Part shown: positions 13,701-25,700 of the stretch, in pieces
Numbering within the stretch: position 1 is the first letter of the stretch
How the letters are laid out: the number at the start of each line of letters is the position of its first letter
Assembly (NCBI RefSeq): GCF_023343835.1
Contig: NC_064435.1
Span: 37,224,603 to 37,288,602 of the forward strand
Reading direction: 5' to 3'
Origin: Lagopus muta
Taxonomy: Eukaryota > Chordata > Aves > Galliformes > Phasianidae
Length of the DNA: 64,000 nt
Program-made: the position numbers and the translations under genes
The notes under the pieces: generated by a model
Told to the model about the DNA's origin: nothing
What the model saw: only the letters and a program-made list of their open reading frames with translations
The model's database searches: none

Positions 13701-16700
13701 TGACTACACTGAAAGGCTGTCCAGAGGTCAGCTTCCTCAGGAATAGTAAGGGGATCTTATACCTACACAGACACTCATTATGGCTGGTACTGAGTCTTTA
13801 CAAGTCACAGGACATCACAAGTTAGGAAAGTTTGTGACTTTGCAATTACCAAATATCCTGTGTTTTCAATTACAGAGTTTTGCTCTGATGGTCAATTTAT
13901 CAATACATCTCTGTCTACAAAAACAATGCAGACCTGTGATATTCTGGTGGAATTTTATTTCCCCTTTTCGGTGCCTTGCTGATATTCATTTGATGATAAA
14001 GCACAAACCTACCAAAATAGTTATTGTCACTTGTACTGAATCACAGAATCACGGACTGATTGATGAAGAATTAATTATTGATGTAAAATTAATTTACCTG
14101 TGTGTTTGATTAAATCTTTGTATTAATCGGCTTCCATCAGCTAATCTGATTTGAATTTTAGTTGCTGGAACAGAGTCATCAATCAGAACAGGTGCATTAA
14201 GAATGGATTTGTCCTCCTCCTCTGGAGATGAAGGTGTGCTGACTATTTCAGGTGTAAGACTAGACAAGTGGAAAAAAAAACAAAACAAAATAAACAATAC
14301 TTATATAATTTCTTTTCAAACACTAAAATTCCACATATATTTTTTCTGTAACTGCGTAGAACCTTACCTTTACCTGCTATTAAATAGGTAATCAGGTACA
14401 AACTGAAATATCTGAACTGAAATATTATGCATACAGAACATGAAATGATAGTCTCTGGAACTAGTATTCCCATGTCATAACTCATGGACTGAATTTCAAA
14501 AGAATAATTTCAAAAACACCATTATATTGTACTAACTGTCCCAAACTAGAGATTTAGAAATTGCTGTCATGAGCAATGTTTTACAATTCTGGGTATACCC
14601 CACCTTTTTAGAGCACAAATGATATCAGCAGATAATTGGCAACACTGCATAGAAAGTTTGCATTCTTTGTCCTGCACAGCATACAAATAAGACAAATCTG
14701 ATTGGAGATAACTATTTGGCTCCTTTCTTTCACTGCTTAAATAGCTAAGACTGCACAAGATACCAAAACAAAAAAATTCTAAAATGTGTGTGTACATTCT
14801 TCTACATACAGCCTCTCTTCTCCACCTGTTTTTGTGCTGTATTTCTTTAAGTAGCCCAAGAAAGTGCTCAGGTGAAGATGCTACTGTACAAAATTGTTCG
14901 CAGCATTACTCCTATTTCTCACCTTTTTATTTCTCGTGAGCACATTTCCTGATTTAAAAAAAAAACAAACATAGGATACATACATACAGTTTGGAAACTG
15001 CTAACAAGCATTTAGTGAATTACAAAGAATCATAGAATTGCTCAGGTTGGAAGACCTTAAAGATCATCAAATCCAACCACAACCTAACCAAACTACCCTA
15101 ACTCTAACAGCCCTCTGCTAGATCATGTCCCTGACCACCACATCCAAACGGTTTTTAAACACATCCATGGATGGTGACTCAACCACCTCCCTGGGGAGCC
15201 TACTCCAGTGCTTAACAACCCTTTCTGAAGTTTTCCTGATATCCAACCTAAATCTCCTGTGGTGCAACTTGAGGCCATTTCCCCTCGTCTTGTCACCTGC
15301 CACCAGTGAGAAGAGACCAGTCCTGCTCTCGCTGCGATCACCTATCAGGTATTGGAAGAGAGCAATAAGGTCTCCCCTCAGCCTTTTCTTCCCCAGCATT
15401 AAGTACAACAGCATACTGTTAGTATCTTCTTTGGAAAACAAATATATCAGATGAATAGACATAATCATAATTAGAAGCCTAGGAATACGCACAACTCAAC
15501 AGCTCATACCAAATCAGTGGGAGAAGATGCTATAAAAGTGATAATTGTTATGTAAAAAGCCTGCTCACTGGCAGAATTGTCACTTAACTGTTTACTATGA
15601 CAGTAATTTAATCTGAACAGAGATGATGCATATCTGACCAAAGGAGACATTCCAAACACAGGAATGACTTCTGCATTATTAGGTACCAGTTCCACTGGTA
15701 GAAAAATGTATATATATGCACAAAGTTATACATAAGAATAGGCAGAGAAATCTTGTATTTACAACAAACATCTAGCAGGTTTAAGAGCAGGTCCAGGACA
15801 TAGAAGTAAGACTTGCCTTTTAGTAAGATTACATATAAGCTTCCATGGTTACAAGTGACTATAAAATCAGGGCTGGGACCTTGAAATCAAGGTGGCACAA
15901 AATGATTTCACATTGCTTTCATCACCTGATTAGTTCTCCAAAAGCCTCCTAACTGATTCAATCCAGCTTTTGGCATGGCATACGGACACAGAAAACTCAG
16001 TGATTTTTACCTTCCGAGTTTCTGCCCTTCTCCACTGAAAGCTTTGAATCGCAGTCTTGGCTTCACATATTCCTGCTCCTGGTGGTCTTCCATATCCAGG
16101 TTAACCTGGCCACCATGAACAAGTCGCTGCAGTTCCACAGGAATTTCCCTTAATTCAAAACAAGGCCCTCAGTTATGCTCTACTGCAATGAAGAATTATA
16201 CAAATATCTTACACAGCACAAGTTCATGCTTGTACTCTGCTTACTTTAAAAGCTGTAAGTGCCCAATTGTTTTACAAATTGATTTCATCTCAAAATGACA
16301 GATAAAATGAAAAATTAAAATGAAGAAAAAAGATCAGCCTAGAAATCACTAACAAAATACACGGAACTAAGCCTATATGAGTAAGAAACCAAAAAACTTC
16401 AAATTTTGAAGTACTCTGTGCATCTGATGACAAATACAGAACTCATTTTATGGGTGCAAACATAGCAGAAACCTTGAGTTTTTAATAATTTCAATCATTT
16501 TGAGAAAGCAGTTTTTTTCCCCTTCACTTAAAGGATGTGCCTCAATAAAATTGCTATTTTAACTCACCCCCTTTTAACAGACTCAAGAAACTGAGCATTT
16601 ATTGGGTCTGAATAGGATCTCAATTCTCCGTCATCTAAACTGAAGCCGTTCCTCCACAGTTTCAGCAAAATTTGAACCTGAGGGAAAAAAAATTGAAGTT

Positions 16701-19700
16701 CCAGAAAGTGAGGATACACAGGTATTTCAGTTTCCTACAGATTACCATTTATTCCAAGACCATTTTTACATTTTTAATAAAGAATCTCTTATTAATCTGT
16801 TATTTGTGACATACAGATAATATGCAATGACTTCATAATGAGTTTGACAGTGTTTCAACTACTTTTAAAAGCAGTAAACACTCCTTAATAAATCAGGAAA
16901 TAAATGCATACATTCACAAAATATTGCTGATATACCAGTTAAAGCTATAATTGCTATTTCCTCAAATTGTTTAACTGCAGTTAAAGTTGATACTGGCTCT
17001 ACCCTGTTTAAATTCTGAGCATTGCATCCTGGACACCAGCTTCCTTCACTCCCTCTGTTTTTGCTGCCTGCACATAGCACCAGCCAAAGCCTGTATCACT
17101 GGAGACACTGCAAATCTCTGAAGCCTGCACTTCTCTTTCCTGCAACTAACAAGATCCCAGCAAGATCAGGCTTCCCAGTAAAACTGTGCTTAGAAAACCA
17201 GCCCTATCTCAAATAATGGTAACCCCACTGCAGTGTGCTTCTGGCTCAGCAGAGCAGGCTATTACTTAACAAGCAGAAGGATTACTTAAGAGGAAAGAAG
17301 GCATCATTTCCTGGCATGCTGTATAATCAAGATGTTATAATCACAATATAATCAAGAGAATTAGGCAAAGTAAACAACGATCACAAAAGAGAATAAGTGG
17401 AAGAGCTTACCCTTCGGCTGAGCTCACCAGAAAACACCAAGAGAGGCAATCTCCAGAAGAGATCCTTCCCCTCTGGTAGCCAGCTCTTAAATAGGTCCAG
17501 GAGAGGTGGAGCCTGGCTCCACTCCTTCCGGCAGCACAGGTGAATTGCCTTCACCTGTGCTCCTCTGGCTGACTCATGGCTCGCCTCAGGTGATCAATCA
17601 GAGGTTCAGGCCGTGACTCAGCAGTTCCCATACACATGCCATGACATAAGTTCCCAACCTAAACCACATCCTTTAGCTTCTCTCATTTTTTCTGTCTTGA
17701 TGAGCCTAATATCAACTGTAGCCACTCATCTGAATAGGAAGGTATAGAAGACTTTGTATTTTTGACTCTCCCTCACTTTCACATGATGACGTGATCCTGA
17801 ACAAAATAAATCTGACAAGGAGAAAGGGAGAAAAAGATTAGCTTTTAACCTGGATCATCTCCCTGATCCAACTTACTGATTCTGCTGGCTTGTGGGAACA
17901 AGAGCCTGGAATAGACTGTCTTCCAGTCTAACACCTTAGGTTTTGTTTTGTTTATTTTTAAACATTGAGACTAGCAGTATAATAACCTTTGTTTCTTTCT
18001 TACTAATAAGTGGAAGAGTTTAAGCTGCATCTAAGACACAGGGAAAAGAAGACTGGAACTCATGCTCAGACTGAAAAACTGGCAAATAAAAGCTTTTGAT
18101 GTTTCCACTATCTTCACATTATCAGCTAGGATGCATTTAAACTGTATAAGGAAGAAAATGAGGAATAATTTAAAAGAAAAGATGACCTGATTTTTCCCAC
18201 ATTCGATCTTGAGTCAGAGTAGACTATTCCACAAACTGTGTCAAGTACAGCAAAGAAGTTTCAAGATGAGAAGATGTGAGTAACCTGCATAGAGAGGATT
18301 TACAAAACCAGCTATTTATAATTTGTGCAACAGAATGGTTTAATAAATTTCAGCCACTCACACGAAAGCACGCAAAAGATGACTGCAAACATGGACAAAA
18401 CTTTTCTTTTTCCTCCTCACTCTGTTTCTCAAGTAGTGAAATCAGCGCTTTCTCAGCTGTGGGTGGGCACACTGTGTCTAACTTGAGCCTTCTTTCCCAC
18501 TAGTTAGTCTGCTATAAAGGGAAACCATGCATTTTCCACCATACTGAAAATAATTTGCAAAGAGAACTCTAGCACAAATTGTACACAGATTATATAAAAA
18601 ACTATTAAGACACAGTGAACTGAATATTATTATTAAAGAAGAAAGGGATTCTTTCAGCTTATCTATCCTCAGAAATAACCATGCCTCGAGTTAGCATCAA
18701 AATTTAAGACAGTCTGGAACTTGAATCGTGTCTAGAGAAAACTAATTTCCATTAACAAAAAATAAATACTTCAGAGGTATTAACATAACTATCTTTTATA
18801 TTTTGAATTAATTTTGTTTTCAAGCATTTTCCATCAAAAAAAGCAAAGGCTGACATTCACAGAACTGCCACTACGCTCAAATCCGTTTTCAGCTGGTTAA
18901 TAGGCAGGATGAGAAAACTGCTTGGTTTCAAAATCCTAATGTGCTCAAGTAAATCTGGAACAGAGTTTAAGCATGTCTGTGGTAGCTCAGATGCATTTTG
19001 GGGAAAAAGTCTTTGGTTAAGACCTGTTTACCATAAGAAATGAAACAAATTTGCCAAATGATTACTTGTTAGTCAGCCTCAACCCTTAATTCCTGGGAAG
19101 AGACTAGAGCATCTAAACCCGGAAATCATTTTCCAGGCATAGGAAAGAAATCAAATTCATCATGAGCAGCCAGCACAGACTGACCAACTAGAAGCTGTGT
19201 TTGACCAAATTCTGTAATGAAGTGACTGGTCTGGTAGATGAGGGGAGAACAGTCAGCATTGCCCACCTGGAGATCCTCACAGAGGGGCTGTCAAAGTTTG
19301 GGCTGGATGAGCAAACAATGAGCTGGACTGAAAACTAGCTGGACAGATAGGCCCAGAGGTGGCAATGAGTGGAACAGTCTATTGGAGGCTAGTAACTAAC
19401 AATGTACTCCACAGGCCAATAGTGGGTTTAGTCCTGTCTTAGAATCTTCGTTAGTGATCTCACCAACAGAACAGAGTATGCCCTCAGCAAGTTCGAAGAT
19501 GACACAAAACTGGGAGGAGTAGCTGATACACCAGAGGATCACACTGGCATTCACAGACACCTCAACAGACTGGAAAAAGGGCTGACAGGAACCTCATCAA
19601 GTTCAAAAGCTGGAAAGCAGCTTGGCAGAACCTTAGAGGACACCAAGTAGAACATGATCCAACAATACACCCTTGCACCAAAAGCAGCTAATGGTATCCT

Positions 19701-22700
19701 GGACTGTATTAGGCAAAGCTTTGCCAGCAGGTGGCTGGGAGGCCACATCTATAGCACTGTGTCCAGTTTTGGGCTCCCCAGTACAAGAAAGACACAAATG
19801 TAATGGAGAATGTCCAGCAAAGGGTCACAGAGATGAAGGGAATGGAGCATCCTCTCCTATGTGGAAAGTCTGACACTGAGCTGGGCTTGTTCAGCCTAAG
19901 GAAGCAAAAGCTCAGGGAGATTTCATCAGTCTGTAAATACCTGAAGGTGCAAATAAGACAGAGTCAGGCTGCGTATGCTGGTGCCCAGTGCCAGGACAAG
20001 AGCCAGTGGGCACAAACTGGAATACAGGAGGTTTGCTCTGAACATCAGGAATCATTTCTTTACTTTGCAGGTTTCTGAGCAATAGAACATTCCACCTAGA
20101 GAGGTTATGGAATCTCCTCCTTAGAGATCTTCAAAAGCTGCCTGAACATGGCATCCTGGGCAACAGGCTGTAGCCGTACCTCCTTGAGCAGAAGCTTTGG
20201 ACCAGGTGACCTGAATGAAGACATTCCCAGTCTCAACTATTCTATGAAGTCACGGATAACTTATCACCCTGCTAACTGCATTCAAGTCATAATCAAGGCA
20301 ATCACTCCCCACAGTTTTGAAGAAATCCTTCATTTTTCCAGCTTTCCTACATTTCAACTGTCTGCATGGTCTTAACACTAGGGAAAAGGTAACTGGCAAA
20401 ATAAAGTTGTGGTATCATTTAACATACAGACGACTCGCTTTTCTAAATTACGAACTACCCAAAAATCATTATTTTATTATTATTATTTTACCAAGCATGG
20501 TAGAGATAGTCAGGTGGTAGGTATCTACTAGTAACTGTCACTTCCAGTATACGTACAGAGCAAAAAATATTAAACACTACTTATAAATCACTAATTACCA
20601 AAGGATTTTAATTAACCCAGATCAGTTCTGTGAATGCCTACAGGTCTCTTCTCTGCTTTTAATTCTAACCTCCGCTTCACAACTCAGCTCAGGAGATCAG
20701 AATGCTCCCAGCAACTCAAGTTCCAAAAGTTGCACATGGTCACCCAGTCCTCTTGTCAAGCATATCCATAACACAGCCCTTAATGGTATCTACTAAATAA
20801 ATATTTTTCCTCTGGGAACGCTTTCAATTAATTTCTACTGAATACATTTCTAATATTTAGATATTTGTCCTTCTTCATAGATAACTGCAGTAATATTGGT
20901 ATTTTAAGCTGTAGACACACTAAGGCAGGCAACAATCAGGGACACTGTTTATGGCTATTCAGAATTGTACTTACATCTTGATTTTCTCCATATATATATT
21001 CAGAGTGCTTTTGAGACGAGTCACCCAATCTATATCCACCACCAGAAAATGACTGAAAAATAGACAAAGTAAAGCTCATTGAAAAGATATCTGAAACAGT
21101 TTATTAAATTTATCAAGGTACAATTAAAAACAACAGCAAGCTTGCTTCCATGATAAAGAGCAAACAATTCTAACTTAAGATTTTCTGTTTAGAAAGTATA
21201 CATCTAGTGATTTGTATAGGATTAATATTAGTTTCTAGTCTGTACACTTTTTCAAACATAAGTAATTCAAACCAGACATTTTGATGACTGCAGATGATTT
21301 TTAAAAATCAACAATAAAAAATGAAGCAAATAATCCCAGTTCAAGCTGATTCTTAACAAAACTTCCCACACAACATGTGCAAGACAAGCAAGGGATCAGG
21401 CCCAGCCAGCATGGGTTCATGAAAGGCAAGTTCTGCTTGACCAACCTCATCTCCATCAATGATCGAGTGACCCACCTGGTAGACCAGGGAAAGGCTGCTG
21501 ATGTAGTTTACCTAGACTTCAGCAAAGCCTTTGACACTGACTCCCACAGTATTCTCCTGGAGAAGCTGGCATTGGCTAAGGTCAATGGCACGGAGTTCAA
21601 CTAGACCAAGTCCTGCACTTTGGCCACAACAACCCCAGGCAACGCTACAGACTTGAGTGGTTGGAAGACTGCGTGGAAGAAATGGACCTGAGGGTGTTGG
21701 TCAACGCTCTGCTAAACAAGCCAGCCATATGCCCAGGTGGCCAAGAAGGCCAATGGCATCCTCACTTGTGTCAGAAATAGTGCAGCCAGCAGGAGCAGGG
21801 AAGCGATCATCCCTCTGTACTCAACTCTGGTGAGGCTGCACCTTGAGTACCATGTTCAGATTTGGGCCTCTCACTATATGAAAGACACTGAGGCCATGGA
21901 GCATGTCCAGAGAAGGGCAACAAAGCCCTGCAGGGTCTGGAGCACAAGTTATATGGGAAGCAGCTGAAGAAACCAGGATTATTCAGTCTGGAGAAGAGGA
22001 GGCTCAGGGGAGACCTTATCACTCTCTACAACTTCCTGAAGGGAAGTTGTGGCAAGGGGTGGGGAGGGGGGTCCACCTCTTCTCCCATGTATCTAGTGAT
22101 AGGACGAGAGGGAATGGCCATAAGGTGCACCAAGGGAGGTTCAGGTTGGATATTAGGAAAAATTTCATCTCAGAACAAGAGGTAAGGAGTTGGAATGGGC
22201 TGCCCAGGGAGGAGGTTGAGTCACCATCACTGTAGGCATTCAGGAAACATTTAGATGTACTAAAGGACGTGGTTTAGTGGGGAAATATTGGTGGTAGGTT
22301 GGACTGGATGACATGTGAGGTCTTTTCCAACCTTGGCAATTCTGATTCCCTGAAATTGCATTGTATCCCATCACTTTCTAGAACAAGCTACCGAGCACAT
22401 ATAATACACAAATGCATTGATCAAATCCTCTGCTATGTGCAAACCACAGAAAGACATATTTGCTTTCATGGGATTATGTGAGTTTTGAAGAGTCTGATGT
22501 AAACAGAGATCAAAATACCTTTGGACTTTTACCTTAGCTTTATTGAAGTCGCCAGATGCTCTTGAGGCTTCATCTAGTGGTACAGCCCCGTGCTCTTTTG
22601 CTTCTTTGAAGAGTTCAGCAACAATTTTACTTGGATTGTTAGAAGCCCCAGAAATTTGTAATCCTCTGTATTCTGAGTCACCTGAATAAAATCTTTAGAA

Positions 22701-25700
22701 TAGTAACATTCATAAGCAACAATGCTTTAAAACAACTCTTCCCATTAGTGAAAGTAAGTCAATGAAAAATGCATTTTCAAAAACAGGGTGGAGCAATGTC
22801 AGAAAAAATAACAAGTACTTCCACAATTGTTAAATGAGGTTTTTGTTTTTAAAATACCTTTGGTTTTCTTTGTCATCACTCATGCTTCTCTCCGGTTTTC
22901 TCAAACTTCTAAAAGAATCTATTTTAAGACTGTTGAGAAAAATGAAAGAACATTCATGAAGATGACTGGCACACACAAACTAAGGAAGGACATATTGTTG
23001 ATTTTACCATTTTTTAAACAAGACAATTTTATTTCTAAGCCAGACAAAATGCTCCAGAAGATCCACCTTGACGATAAGCTTATCTTCTCATCACAGCTGT
23101 TTGTCCAAGGTACACAGATGCTTAATACAGAGTAAGCCTGAAGTAGAATTCTGCTGGCAGTCTCAGAGATAATAAAGGTAATATACAAGCTGAACATCAA
23201 CTGGAGAATCCTGTTTAGCAGTATTAACTTCACTTCCAATTCTTCACACATTTTAGCTGATTTTGTTGCCTAGTGAAGCCACTGCTGGCACTTTCTTTGA
23301 TGTCTTGGTATTCCTGTCTATGACTATCCCAGAAACAAAGTAGTAGTTTTCACTTCTATCCTGCATGATCTTAGAAACATATTGAATGGCATTGTTGAAA
23401 AGACTTTAAAAAGAGAATTAAACTGGCATTTAATAATATCTTAGAACAAGGACCAGTTGGTAAGCTACCAGAAGACAAACGACGTTGTTAGTTTGCAATA
23501 TGCCAGGAAGAGCTGTACAGATGTAAACCCTCATCCTGGAGTATTTCACAGTAAAATTCATCAATGGAAGATCTGCGTAAAGCAGCCGAGCTCATAGGCA
23601 GGATAAGAACACAACAGTCCACTATGTGGCAGTTTGTTAGTTCAGGCTTAAGAAACGTTTCACCACAACACATTTCAAATCAAAATATAGTGGAGCAGGA
23701 CATCACGTTTTTAAGTACTGGTGTTAAAACAAGGTGATTCTACAGCTCCAAGAAGGCTCTGCATCTTATTTTCTTCTCAGAAAAAAAGCCACCAAACAAA
23801 CGTATTGCTACAAACTTAGGTCATGGGCACTAGAAGCTCTTTCATGGTGTTATTCTGCCATTCTTAATCTCTTCTGTTTTCTTCCTTTTACACACTTTGG
23901 GCTTTGTACTTTTATGCCAACTGTCCTAAATTTGGTGAAGGTGCTAGAGATTATATAACACGATGGCATAATTCAGCAGGGCCCACAGACATCTTCTATA
24001 CCTGCAACTGTGCAGACAAGTAGATGACTTCAAGAGAAGCATTATGTTTCCTTATAATTAACACTGCTCATTTAAAAGGCAACTGAAGTAATTATATATA
24101 TATATATATATATATATAATGATATAATATCATTGATATAATGTAATGATGTATATATCATTTTGGATACCATGCAAATAGCAGAACTGCAGCTGTTTTC
24201 CACTTCAGATTCCAGCATGACTGCCAACAAAGAGCAAATGCTTGCCAATAGCAGTCACACTAAATATTTGAGACACTGTATTGCAGCTTTTTCTTCACCT
24301 GGAACAGGAAGCTGCAACTTCATGACAGGTATTGGTAAATAGAGCTGTTTGTTTAATTTGTGTATAAATTCTGTTCTACATAACTGATCTTAGGCAGTTT
24401 TATCCAAGAAACCCAAACTATTATTCTGCAATTTTCTTATCTGGTGCTAAATTCCCTCTTCCTAAGGATCTGCATTTGCAAATGGAAATGCATCTGCTCA
24501 AGGTGTAGTGTGCTGACTAAGCTCTTTTTCTGCTATTTGACCTCTTCTGAAATGGAGATTCATGTTGGCAGCAGAGAAGGAAAGACAAGCCAAATACAAT
24601 CCTTGTTATGGCATCATTGACAGTGATGATTTAAAGACTTCTTTAGAACAATTTAAAGAACAATTAATTAAGAACTGGCAAGGTGTCTTTATAAAAGTTT
24701 TAAAGCTATATTGAATCTTCAAACCCCATGTGAACTGAAAACACTACAGGACAGCAAAACCTGGCTTTACGTCTACAAACATGTCTTCTATCCACCCAGC
24801 ACCACCAAACAACTTAATTACAAAGTCATCCTAATTTCTCTCACCTCCTATAAACCCACTACTCATTTATCTGGCTAGTTACTCAAGTAATACTGACCTA
24901 AACAGAAGACTTAGAGCAGCTCTCATCAAGTTTCACACAAACTACTGATTTGCTGAATTCTGAAGAAGGAAAGAACTGCAGTATTTTTCTGACACAGCAA
25001 TTACCTGAGTTCTATCTCTGCAGAAAAAAAAAAAAAAACACAAGCAACACCGCATTTCACTTGGAGCATCTTAATCTTATCTTAGGTGAAGTGGGTTTAA
25101 AGCACTTTGGAACAGCATGTAACACAACAGCTCCCAGATCAGTATGACTAAAAAAGCATTCTAAGACATGAACTATGCATTATTACAGGGATTCCAAACT
25201 TTTGACTATGAACTGCTGTAGAGCACTGTCTGTACAAAAAGAAGACAAAGTAACTATGACGACAACATTTTGTTAGCTAATACAGCACCTATTTGACACA
25301 TGTCTGAAGAACAAAGCGTCCCTTACCCCTTTGAGTTACTCATCTTTGTTGTTGTTGGTTTGTCAGGATGCAATGACTGCCTTTTAGCTTCATCTTCATA
25401 TAACTCTGCCAAGGCCAACTGTTGGAAACAGTACTCTTTTTAGAGGTCTAGAGATACATATGGAACAGAAATAAGACACACTAATGCTAAATGTGCACGT
25501 TATCAGAAAACTAGAGACATCAACATGAGAACTCTCAATTCTCTAAATTCAGCTTCCTTTCTATTTTATGGAAAAAAAGCAAGAAATACTCAATATGCTT
25601 ATGCCAGAGTGATGCGATACTTGTACTCTGCTTGCGCTTGGTCCACAGTCTCATTGGTTACCTTCAGCCTACACTAAACTTTCAGAATACACACACGCCT

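Noticed and set aside
21377-21604. Reverse-transcriptase open frame considered as a host gene
   Set aside because: It is the RT motif A part of a deleted CR1 element, lacking the YADD palm segment.
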